Assembly (NCBI GenBank): GCA_030849065.1
Contig: JASAON010001638.1
Coordinates: forward strand, 62,001 to 126,000
Direction of reading: 5' to 3'
DNA: 64,000 nucleotides
Origin: Jaenimonas drosophilae
Taxonomy: Eukaryota; Euglenozoa; Kinetoplastea; Trypanosomatida; Trypanosomatidae
Shown: piece after piece, positions 9,844 through 18,629 of the stretch
How the letters are laid out: each line of letters opens with the position of its first letter
Position numbering within the stretch: position 1 is the stretch's first letter
Translations under genes and position numbers: made by a program
The notes under the pieces: generated by a model
Seen by the model: the letters and a program-made list of their open reading frames with translations, nothing else
What the model was told of the DNA's origin: nothing
Database searches by the model: none

Positions 9844-10407
9844 GATTATGGAGTGGTGAGGGGGTAGGAGAAAAAAAGAAGAAGGAAGACGTATGGACGA
9901 ATGTTGGTTTTGTTGGCCGTATAAAGGGCCGGTGCCAGCGTTGTGTGATGGAACTACTGCCAAGGACTGCTGTCGTCACTTGGAACCGAAGGAAAAAGAA
10001 TAGGCTCCTCCAACAGTCACAGATAGACTAATGTATGTATGGCGGAGGCGGGGGCTATATAACAACGTTCAGTGTATGTGTGGGCGTCGGTGTCCGTTAG
10101 GGACTGCGCCAGGAGGCACTGACTACCACGCAGGAAGGGGGTCGACCGATGAGGCAAAGAAGCGCCGTCCCGACAGCCTAGGTGGAAGAAATACTTCACA
10201 AGAGGTACGAAGAAGGGAAGAACACACACATGATGTATACATGGAGAAAGGACCGAGTCCATGCCTGTTATGTGTGTGTGACACAAGAATGAAGTGGAGG
10301 TGATTATGAAGTAGCAAAGACTGATAACACTGTGGGGAAGAAAGAAAGACGAGCTTTAGTAGTAGCCCTCTCCCCAACACAGAATCGCGGAGTGAAAGGC
10401 AAACGAG
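9844..10407. other. Intergenic spacer with pyrimidine-rich tract on coding strand
   Basis: A 564-bp spacer. Plus-strand 9871-9889 is purine-only, so the coding strand has a C/T tract about 30-45 nt upstream of the copy B ATG. No gene is supported. Confidence 0.55.
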
Positions 10408-11793
10408 CTAGGATGTTGCGATACTGACGGTCTGGATGAGGTGCTGCACCGCCGTCACAATAACCGTCTCCATCGCATTGGGCATGCCGCACCACTGCGC
10501 AAGAGGGTTCGCCATGAAGCCCAAATGACCCCCTGTGGGGAGCTCAACGTAGAGCAACCCGGCGGGGTGGCGGTCGCACTCTTCCATCCACTGACCTCGT
10601 CGTGTTGGAGGCCCCGTCACGGGGTCATCAGCGGCCACCAAGCACAACTGCGGGGTGCGAGAGTAGCGCAGCACGTTAAAGTTGCTGGCAGCGGCGTAGT
10701 AGGCTGCAGCATCTGGAAAGCCAAAGTGAGGGCCAATGATATGTTCATCCACATCCTGAACGGTGCGGAGCTGGCGAATCTTGGGTGAGGCCCCTTCATA
10801 GAGATCGGCGTGATTGACGCCAGGGAGCTGTCGGACCATCGCCTCATGTCGCTCGCAGTACCTCCGGAGTCCAGCACAGAGAGATGGAGCATAGAGGGCT
10901 CGTGCCAAGGGCTTCTGCATGGCTGCATCGCCATCCGGCACGTGGTGAGGGGAGGTGACGGTGATGGCGGCGGCTAGCCCGCTTGGACGTCCATCCCGCC
11001 CCTGCTCCCCGACGTAGTTGGTGAGAATGAGCCCACCCAGCGAGAAGGCGAGCCCAATGACGGGCACCTCGACGCCGAAGCGCCGCTTCAGCCCATCAGG
11101 GCTCAGCTCGTTGGCCAGGAGGTGGCGCACGTCGCTCGTGAAGAGTGCCGAGAAGGTTTGGGGCACGTCCAGTGGGGTCTCACCGACTCCACGCGCATGG
11201 AGGACGCAGATTGCGACGTCGCTAGTCTGTAAGTGGCGCACCATGCGTCGAACGTAGACCTCCCCGGAGGTTCCTGTGAGACCAGGGAGGATCAGGATGA
11301 GGGCCTTGGGCCGCGTGGCCGATGACGGCCTCATCCAATCCAGCCACAGACGATTGCCGTCGAAGCTATGAAGTACCTCACGGCTGTAGTCCACCTCCGG
11401 CAGCGGACGAAAGGCCCCGAGGATGGTGTGGAGGTGGCCTCCATAGTGTGGGGCAGTGCAGGGAGACCGAGTGAGATACTCCATTGCATTGGCCCAGCTG
11501 CTCCTTTGCTTCTCTGGGCTGGCCACGACCTGCAGCCCAAACAACTCCACGACCGACTGACGTTGCTGTGTCGCGAGCGAGGCCAACACCCGAATATCAT
11601 CTTCGTGGCAGTCTTGGCAGCATAGTCCTTCTGGATGAAGTCCGCGTGGGGCTACCAACTTCCACAGCTGGCAGACCCTCCCACGCATCCACCGCCACGC
11701 CCGGTGCAGCACCTGCTGAGGCACCACATACACCCAAACATGCACGCCAGCATGAACAGCAAAGAAGACAACTCGATGCAACATAGAGCTCAT
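10408..11793 (-). CDS. Alpha/beta hydrolase, YheT/ABHD family (divergent copy C)
   Basis: 461 residues from the ATG at 11793 (MSSMLHRVVFF); a GTG three codons upstream is ignored. The N-terminal 30 residues are hydrophobic and align with the anchor of copy B. The family core is clear: LILPGLTGTSGEVY near 168, LHARGVGETPL near 198, nucleophile Ser251 in GLAFSLGG, acid Asp389/390 in VAADDPVTG and His423 in PTGGHLGF. The elbow reads A-x-S-x-G, with Ala in place of the first Gly. The protein ends soon after the hydrolase domain and lacks the long tail of copies A and B, so it may be closer to the ancestral form. It is first in transcription order of the three-gene cluster. Confidence 0.88.
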   Translation of the reverse strand: MSSMLHRVVFFAVHAGVHVWVYVVPQQVLHRAWRWMRGRVCQLWKLVAPRGLHPEGLCCQDCHEDDIRVLASLATQQRQSVVELFGLQVVASPEKQRSSWANAMEYLTRSPCTAPHYGGHLHTILGAFRPLPEVDYSREVLHSFDGNRLWLDWMRPSSATRPKALILILPGLTGTSGEVYVRRMVRHLQTSDVAICVLHARGVGETPLDVPQTFSALFTSDVRHLLANELSPDGLKRRFGVEVPVIGLAFSLGGLILTNYVGEQGRDGRPSGLAAAITVTSPHHVPDGDAAMQKPLARALYAPSLCAGLRRYCERHEAMVRQLPGVNHADLYEGASPKIRQLRTVQDVDEHIIGPHFGFPDAAAYYAAASNFNVLRYSRTPQLCLVAADDPVTGPPTRRGQWMEECDRHPAGLLYVELPTGGHLGFMANPLAQWCGMPNAMETVIVTAVQHLIQTVSIATS

Positions 11794-12653
11794 GATGATC
11801 ACGGCTTCTAGTGCTCAGCCAAGAAGGCACGTGATGTTCGTTGAAATACTTGCCTTGTGTGTGATACAAGCAAAGATGGGGGAGGGGGGGAAAGATGAAG
11901 TTGGGTAGCAAGTTACTTGAGATGGAACTACACACAACAATTATGAGCCCAACCTCCCAAGGATGACTCGACGGGGGTTGGTGGCTCGCGCAAGAATCAT
12001 TATACTTTGTTTTCGTAATTTGGTTCCGAGTCTGTGTCGCAGAGCGACGCAACAACGACAGAAGTCAGGAGGAATGAGTGAAGTTAGGTAGTGCGGGTGG
12101 TTGTGTCAAGATGATGTGCCAAGTATCTAGAAGTACACCGAGCACTCCACAACCCACTCTGATTGCCCAACCACCTTCTTCCCCATTTCTTCACGGCGAG
12201 TGAAAGAGCTCCTCCTGCACGACCGAAGCTGCGGGTTCTGCACCGATGATGATGATGATGATGATGATGATTATGGTCGTGGGAGAGCGTGGAAACCTCC
12301 ACATACAAACAAAAGGAAAAGAAAAATAAAAGGCTCTGAAAAAAGATCAAATGAGGGCCACGACACAAACGAAACGGGAACTGACTGAGCAACAGATGCG
12401 TGCGACGACGACGGAGTGTGTGTGCGTGCGTGTTGGTAGGTGGGACATAGGCTGTCCCTCCACCCTCCGAAGATGGAAGTTTGATCCTTAGATGGGCAGC
12501 AAAGCTGCACTTAAAGGAGGGTGGCGGGGCCCAAATGATGGGAGTGTAGGCGTATGTATGTGCTAGATGAACCCTCTCATACATACACGTCACTCCGTCG
12601 CTGTCTCTCTCTCTCTCTCGTCCTCATATGCCGCTGTTGTTGTAGTTGTTGGC
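11794..12653. other. Intergenic spacer with (GAT)n and (CT)n repeats
   Basis: An 860-bp spacer. It holds a (GAT)n microsatellite at about 12245-12270, a purine-rich stretch at about 12308-12335 (pyrimidine-rich on the coding strand) and a (CT)n run at about 12603-12619. The open frames here are low-complexity, including poly-His from the GAT repeat, and are not called. Confidence 0.55.
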
Positions 12654-15600
12654 TTAGGAGGTATCCAACCATGGCACCGTGGAGAATCCTCCCAGGGTGA
12701 GGCCTGGGTCTGCGCCACCCAGGTTGAGGTCCTGGGTGCCAAAGAGGGAGGTGGTGGAGGCACCTGGGCCTACACGACCTGCCCCAGGCGCAGCAGCGCC
12801 TGAGCTGCCAAAGAGGCCATCCGAGGAGCTGAATGCCCCGCCCGCCCCGCCCGGAGACGTTGAGAAGAGCGATGGCTGCCCCGAGGCCCCCATGGACGTG
12901 GCGCCAGCCGTCACAGTGAATCCAAAGGCGGCCTGTGGGGAGACGGGGAAGCTCGCCACCCCGGGTGAGTTGGTGCCGCTGGCGTTGGCGGTGCCCATCG
13001 GGCTTGGCTGGAATGGGGTGGCGTTGGCGTCGAGATGTGGGGGCTGCTGGCCAAAGAGGGCCGCGTGGTGGGTAACGGGATTGGTGCTGAAAGGTGAGGG
13101 GGCGAGGCTGTTGAAGGCCATGGACCCCGAGCCAGGGATGGAGGTGCTGCTCGCCGGGGTTGCCAGACGTTCCGAGCCTAGTCGCATCACCCCCGGTGAA
13201 GGACGCGCAATCTCTAGCCCGCCGCCCACCACCCCAGAGTCCGTCTGGAAGGATTGTGGCTGCGTGGAGAAGACGGGGGTGACGGAGGAGGTGGCGGCGT
13301 CGTAGAGTCCTTGGTGGCTTGGCATGTAGTGCAGACCCCCAGCCCCGCCAATGATGCCAGCTGGCTCACTTGGGCGCGGGGATGGAGCAGCCGCAAGACT
13401 GTTGCCGCGGCTGTGCATGGGAGGTTGGGCCGCCATACCTAATGAATCGTGCACCAGCTCCATGCCACCACGTGGTGGGCAGGAGGACATCAGCGCCGGT
13501 GAGGTGGAGAAGTGGAATGGGGATGAGGCCACGCCGGAGAGGAAACTGCCAAAATCATCGATGGCGAGGGAGTCGTAGTGCGTGGTTGGGGGTTCCAGGC
13601 TGCGCTTGAGGTCCAGACCACTGCGCTGGCGACGCTCCTCGCGACGCTGCAGACGCTTCCGCTTCTCCGCCAAACGTGCCTGAAGGGCCTTGGTGTCCTC
13701 CTCGACGGCGGCGAGGCTCGTCGAGCTCGTCTTGATGGACTCCAACAGACGGGTGAGCTCCGCTTGACGAGCATCAACCTTGGCCCGCAGTTGTTCTCCC
13801 TCCTTCACCTCCTTGGCGCGATCCTTGGTGAGCTTCGCCACCGTCTGTCGTGCCGTGGTGACGGACTGGGTGAGCTTCTCCACCTCCTTGATGAGCTCAG
13901 GTGTTGGTCCGGCGCGGGCAAGAAGGGCCTTGCGCTCACGATCCTGGGTGCGCTGACGTGCCTTCTGCCCTTCGCGGGCTTCATCCGCCTGTGCTCCTCG
14001 CACCCACTTGGCCCAGCTCTCCACCACCTGCTCTCGTGCGCTCGCCTCACTGGCGAGACAGTCGGCGACGGAGATGGTCTGGCTCTGCGAGACATCCTCC
14101 TCCTCTGACGGGGGAGGTGGTTGGGAGGAGCGGCCAGAGGCGGCGGGGTCGAAGCTGGCGTTGTTGCTGCGGTGGGTGAGCGGGGCACTGAGGGAGATGC
14201 CGTCAGGGAGGGTGAGGCCCAGGGAAAGCTGGAAGACCAGACGATCCTCGGTGCGGTTGTAGGTGCGGAGGCCTTGAGTGTTATGCACGGGGGAGCGTAG
14301 GGCCACCTCCAGGTGCATAAACTCATCAAAGCCCACGAGCTCTCCAGGGGCAGCCAGGCACTCCTTCTCGAGATGGAGAGAGGGCTGCGGCTGGCCGCCA
14401 GATCCATTGGCCTCCTCCTCGCCAACGGGGCGATCGCCCTTCTTCTTCTTCAGCTCCGCCGTGCGTGCAAGGAGCAGAACACTCAGTGGGCTGGTGTAGC
14501 GGTGCCAAATGTGGAGGCGGAGGTTGCCACAGTAGCTCGTCATGACGGCGCGCCAGCGAATCTTGCTGCAGCTGAAGCGGTTGCTGAGGAGGCGCTCCAT
14601 GGGCATGCGGCCGAGGTTGCTGGCGTTATCCACGGAGCAGACGAAGGAGCCTGGGGCGTGCTCGTGCACCTGCAGACGGGGCACAAAGGGGAGCTTGGCG
14701 TAGAGGAGCTTCTGGCTGCTGGGGAGTGGATAGAGGAAGGCACTGATCTTCTCCGCTAAGGTCTCGGGAAGCATGCAGCTGTCAATGGAGCTCTCGTCCG
14801 ATGAGGAGATGCAGAGCTCCTTGCACACCTTCAGCAGGAGGGGCAGCGGGAGGGTCTGGAAGAAGAGCAGTGCGCCAACCCCACTGATGGCGTCAAAGAC
14901 CTCGTCTGGTGTGGCGAGTGCCATCCCGAGGCACTGAATCACCTGATCCAGACGCTCCGGGACGAGGTAGTGGAGCTCCTGGTGCAGCCGGCGCATGAGC
15001 CGACCAATGAGGAGCTGCATCTCCACCTGCATACGCTCAATGGACCGCGGGGATTCACCGCAGCGATTGCACTCGCGCTGCTCAACGTAGCACACCAACA
15101 TGGAGGCCGCGACGGCCGTGGCCTCTCCAAGGGATTGTGCCAAGACCGCAGCATGCGAGTCCTCCATGAAGGGCGGCACGACGCTCATGAAGAGGCTGCC
15201 AGGGATGTCCAGCTTCGTTGTGAATTGCGACATTTCCGCGACGGTTTCTTCTGTAAGACCAGCAAGACGGGAGCTGCGATGGCGCAGATCCTTGACGTTG
15301 GTGCAGAGGAGAATGAGGTCCTCCTCATCGCTGTCGCAGCCGTGAAGGAGGGCACGCAGCATCTTGCCAACACTGCTGTTGGAATCATCCCCCAAGGATG
15401 GAAGTGGGCTTCGAAGGGCCAGAGATGCCCCCGCATCGCCGTCAGCGTCTGGCGGGACGGCATCACCCGCCCCACCCGCGGCAGAGGCTGCTTCAGCTTC
15501 CTTGCCACCGCCGGCCAAGGCGGCCACACGGCGATCGAGGAGGGGGAAGAGCTCCGCCATGGCGGCGCTGTCGCTGAGGGCCCCACCAACAGACGTGGCC

Positions 15601-16787
15601 TCCTCCGCGGAGGCGGTGGTGAGGGGTGGGGTGGCCCCCGCGGCGCTGCCATTGGCGGTCGTGCGCTCCCGCTTGGAGGCCGTCAAGAGACGCAGGCACT
15701 CAAGCTGTGCGGCCACGGTTATATCCAGGAAGTCGTTGGTCACGGAGAGGAGGCCGGAGCCATCCTTTGCCGCGTCCCACTTGTTCTTGGGAGGGCAGCC
15801 GTAGGTCTTGCGTGCGCGCATCAAATCGTGCTCAATCATCTCCTGAACGGCGGTCATTGTGGCCACGGTATCGTCGTCCAGGTTGGGGGAATCTGAAGCG
15901 GCCCCGTCCGCGGAGATTGAGTTGTTGGCCGTGGGCGGTGGGGGAGGCGTTGTTGTGGCCGCGGTGTTGGTGCTTCCTCGCTTGGGCATCTCGAGCTGTC
16001 GCAGAAGTTGCTGCTCCTGGAAGAATCGTCGAAGCGCTCCTTCGTCACGGAGGAGCTCCTCAAGAACCTTCGCGTTGGGCATCCCAGCACGGCCTCCGGC
16101 CCAGCCATCGTTGAAGTCGTCCTCGGTGGCGGCGGTGGTGGTGGTGCCGTTGCCGTTGCCGTTGGCCTGCCGGCTGCCGGCGATGTTCTCTCCCGCTGCG
16201 GAGTGCCGCAGTGTTCGGGCGTACTGACTCAGCTTTCCAAAGGAGAAGAGGAACTCACGGCGCACACGTTCTGCTGCAGCAGCCTCGAGCTCATCCATCC
16301 CTCCCTTCGTTACCGCATCGTAGGCTTCATCGCTGTGAAGGAGGTCGTCGGCGAGGATGCCACGCTGTTCGTCTGGGTAGGCAGCGTTCATGTAGCCGAA
16401 GCTCACCCCGTTGGACCCTCCGGGGGCGGCCGCGTAGGGTTTGAGGTTGCGGAGCAGTGGACGGAAGTAGTCCATCTCCTGCGCTAGTTGGCTCATATTG
16501 GCGGTGCCGCCAGGAAGCTTGTAGCGTGATGGCGGAAGCATTGGTGGCGTACTGGGTGAGTTGCTCGTGGCGGTTGGGAGATCCAAGTGAGGAGCTGTCG
16601 TGGGTGGAGGGGCGGCCACAGTGGCGCGCTCCTTCGTGGAGTTGGCCTTCACCGGCTCCAGATCCTTCCGTGCGGAGGCTGAGATGGTACGATCATGATG
16701 GCTGCTCTTGTTGTTGTTGTTGCTGTTGTTGGCGCTCTTGCCTTTAGCCTGTGCAGGCGTCTTCTTTGAGCCTGCCTTGGGAGCCAT
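12654..16787 (-). CDS. Large coiled-coil protein with FG/SF-rich C-terminal tail, function unknown
   Basis: 1377 residues from the ATG at 16787. I do not recognise the family. Residues 1-100 are basic and low-complexity (poly-Asn, Ser, Thr, Pro). The centre is alpha-helical with Ala/Thr/Gly-rich inserts. A CNRCGESPRS segment followed by a helical block (IERMQVEMQLLIGRLMRRLHQ) lies mid-protein. Residues about 920-1060 form a charged coiled coil (TPELIKEVEKLTQSVTTARQ and following). The last ~280 residues are Gly/Ser/Pro/Thr-rich with scattered LFG, LFS, PFS and VFS motifs, such as ALFGQQPP, SLFSTSPGG, GLFGSSG and SLFGTQ. FG-type tails occur in nucleoporins and in some trafficking adaptors, so a nuclear pore or transport role is possible, but motif density is modest and this is inference. 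Confidence 0.8.
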   Translation of the reverse strand: MAPKAGSKKTPAQAKGKSANNSNNNNKSSHHDRTISASARKDLEPVKANSTKERATVAAPPPTTAPHLDLPTATSNSPSTPPMLPPSRYKLPGGTANMSQLAQEMDYFRPLLRNLKPYAAAPGGSNGVSFGYMNAAYPDEQRGILADDLLHSDEAYDAVTKGGMDELEAAAAERVRREFLFSFGKLSQYARTLRHSAAGENIAGSRQANGNGNGTTTTAATEDDFNDGWAGGRAGMPNAKVLEELLRDEGALRRFFQEQQLLRQLEMPKRGSTNTAATTTPPPPPTANNSISADGAASDSPNLDDDTVATMTAVQEMIEHDLMRARKTYGCPPKNKWDAAKDGSGLLSVTNDFLDITVAAQLECLRLLTASKRERTTANGSAAGATPPLTTASAEEATSVGGALSDSAAMAELFPLLDRRVAALAGGGKEAEAASAAGGAGDAVPPDADGDAGASLALRSPLPSLGDDSNSSVGKMLRALLHGCDSDEEDLILLCTNVKDLRHRSSRLAGLTEETVAEMSQFTTKLDIPGSLFMSVVPPFMEDSHAAVLAQSLGEATAVAASMLVCYVEQRECNRCGESPRSIERMQVEMQLLIGRLMRRLHQELHYLVPERLDQVIQCLGMALATPDEVFDAISGVGALLFFQTLPLPLLLKVCKELCISSSDESSIDSCMLPETLAEKISAFLYPLPSSQKLLYAKLPFVPRLQVHEHAPGSFVCSVDNASNLGRMPMERLLSNRFSCSKIRWRAVMTSYCGNLRLHIWHRYTSPLSVLLLARTAELKKKKGDRPVGEEEANGSGGQPQPSLHLEKECLAAPGELVGFDEFMHLEVALRSPVHNTQGLRTYNRTEDRLVFQLSLGLTLPDGISLSAPLTHRSNNASFDPAASGRSSQPPPPSEEEDVSQSQTISVADCLASEASAREQVVESWAKWVRGAQADEAREGQKARQRTQDRERKALLARAGPTPELIKEVEKLTQSVTTARQTVAKLTKDRAKEVKEGEQLRAKVDARQAELTRLLESIKTSSTSLAAVEEDTKALQARLAEKRKRLQRREERRQRSGLDLKRSLEPPTTHYDSLAIDDFGSFLSGVASSPFHFSTSPALMSSCPPRGGMELVHDSLGMAAQPPMHSRGNSLAAAPSPRPSEPAGIIGGAGGLHYMPSHQGLYDAATSSVTPVFSTQPQSFQTDSGVVGGGLEIARPSPGVMRLGSERLATPASSTSIPGSGSMAFNSLAPSPFSTNPVTHHAALFGQQPPHLDANATPFQPSPMGTANASGTNSPGVASFPVSPQAAFGFTVTAGATSMGASGQPSLFSTSPGGAGGAFSSSDGLFGSSGAAAPGAGRVGPGASTTSLFGTQDLNLGGADPGLTLGGFSTVPWLDTS

Positions 16788-17698
16788 GATGATACCTGTG
16801 TGCCGTCAACGGGGGGTGGAAGGAGGTGGAGGTGTGTGGGGCTGTGTGCCTGATCTATTCTCACGGCAGGGGAGGTTGATAGCTTCTTTTATTCTGTGTG
16901 GTTGGTGCGTGCGTGGGTATGGTGAACGAGCGGACCAAAAAAGAATCAAATGAAGAATGTCCCTGGGCGTGAATGCGGAAAAAACAAATCGTGGAAGCAC
17001 TTTGTCCAGCCTCTTAGCGTCGTCCCCTCTGCGCGATGGGAGTGGGAGTGTGTGAGAGGAGGAGCTGGGTGTGCGGATTCACGCGAGAATCAAGCCGTGT
17101 GTGTCTGTGTCGCGAACACAACGCCCAACTCTCTGCCAATTTTCAGTGTGGAGAGAGTGCGCGTGTGTGTATGTGTGCGAGAAAGAAGAATCCTGAGGGG
17201 AACTTACAAAAGAACAGTAACGGAAATAAAAATTGTGTTGTTTGTTTTCAGCCGTCAGCTACGTTATCTTAGAATGTGTTTGTGTGTGTGTGCGTGGTGG
17301 TTGAGAACTGGGAAAGAACAACGGCAACCACTATACAATTGATAAAAAAGCAATCTGAGAGAACGTCACCTACAAAAAGAAAACGGTCGAAGTGTCTGTG
17401 TGTGTGTGTGTGTGTTGAGGTCACTGAGCACCACCCCCAACCACTCGGAGGTGAGGTGTCTGGTTAGTTGGTGTTCGTGGAATCCTTCTCAGGGGATGGA
17501 ACTATGCACGCACACATAAGGGTGAAGATGAAAAATAGATACAGAGACAAAAAGGTGATGAGAGATGAGAGATGAGAGATGCATTGGTTGCTGCAGCATG
17601 AGATGGATAAGGGTCCACTGCCACCACCACTCCCACTGGAGGAGGTGCGTGCCAACACGGACGTGAGGAGGCTTCCGATGAGTCTTATGGAGTCCACC

Positions 17699-17947
17699 TT
17701 AAGGGACCAATGGAGGACAGCGACGAGAGAGAGAGAGAACGCACAGAGGCATCAAAGTTGATGCATATCGCAGCACCGCAATCGTATGGATTGGGTGCAA
17801 GGAGGCCACCGTAACATCATCAAAAACCCCGCGGATCTTCGAATTGTGTAGCTCGCTTTTCCCCTCCACGATGCCACCTCCGGCATCATCCTCACGGAGA
17901 TGCACATGCGTGGTCACGACGCGTCTCACCGTACCAAAACGCTCCAT
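17699..17947 (-). CDS. Candidate small ORF or fragment, unknown
   Basis: 82 codons from the ATG at 17947 (MERFGTVRRVVTTHVHLRED). The first ~65 residues have mixed, non-repetitive composition and G/C-ending codons, unlike the simple-sequence translations in other spacers. The same frame stays open upstream to about 18047, without another ATG, reading TNGGGIWRVSV before the Met. A second open stretch with its own ATG (18013-18156) lies in another frame just upstream, so this could be a short gene, a frameshifted gene or chance. No homologue is recognised. Confidence 0.28.
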   Translation of the reverse strand: MERFGTVRRVVTTHVHLREDDAGGGIVEGKSELHNSKIRGVFDDVTVASLHPIHTIAVLRYASTLMPLCVLSLSRRCPPLVP

Positions 17948-18012
17948 CACACTAACACGCCATATTCCACCTCCGTTCGTGTGTGGACGGCCTCCCTTAT
18001 CCCCCTTCTTCT

Positions 18013-18156
18013 TCAGGAAAGGATGAGTGAAGGGCCGCAGACATCAGGGAAGATCCCCCCACCCGGGTGTTGGCTCAGTACACACCAGGGTGGTGTCACA
18101 ACGGGAGAAAAGGCAATGAATGTGTGGAGTGTCGCGTAGGCCCGGACTCCAACCAT
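18013..18156 (-). pseudogene. Candidate upstream ORF, possibly frameshifted with 17699-17947
   Basis: 47 codons from the ATG at 18156 (MVGVRAYATLHTFIAF) to a TGA at 18013-18015. A pyrimidine tract on the coding strand (plus 18157-18180, purine-rich) sits directly upstream. The frame differs from that of 17699-17947, and the two overlap in the region 18013-18047. It may be the start of a broken gene or a chance ORF. Confidence 0.2.
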
Positions 18157-18629
18157 TTGAAAAAAGAAGAAGAACAATCATGTTGAATTCATAAAAAAAA
18201 AGAACGAAAAAACTTCACTTATGTGCATCAAATCTTCATTGACTTCTTCCTTCAGGATCTTCCACAGTGCTCGTCCAAACACATCATTGTTGTCGTCGTC
18301 ACACCAATGGAGGAAGATGACGACGACGACGAATGATTGAGTTCGTTCGCGCGCGAAAAAAAACACACTCCTTGTACTCCGTTGTGCTTCCCATCCTCGT
18401 GCTACCTTTTGTGATGGCTCGAGGGTGCCACACTTCTCACTTCGACAGCTTCATTCCAAACATTGGAGCGCATGCTCGGAGCATACGGACCACAGAACGG
18501 GTGTTGCCCCTGGGGTTGATGTGAGGAAGCGTGACGATGGGAGCAACTTGTGGAGCACGGGAGTTGTTGTTTGTCTTGTGGTGGCAGATCCCTGGACATC
18601 CCTCTTTTCTTCCCATGCACGCACAGGTC

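Larger units (their letters stand above)
16788..18629. other. Long spacer, 1.84 kb, with possible small gene
   Basis: The longest internal spacer. It has GT-rich simple sequence including (TG)n at about 17397-17416, a GATGAGA-type repeat at about 17555-17580 and GT-rich stretches at 17150-17290. Coding-like sequence on the minus strand between 17699 and 18156 is annotated separately at low confidence. Otherwise nothing is recognised. Confidence 0.5.

Noticed and set aside
12084..12593. 169-codon minus-strand open frame with poly-His
   Set aside because: Arises from the GAT microsatellite and other simple sequence in a spacer; no coding character.
14970..15896. 308-codon plus-strand open frame
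   Set aside because: Antisense to the large coiled-coil gene; composition is that of a complement strand.
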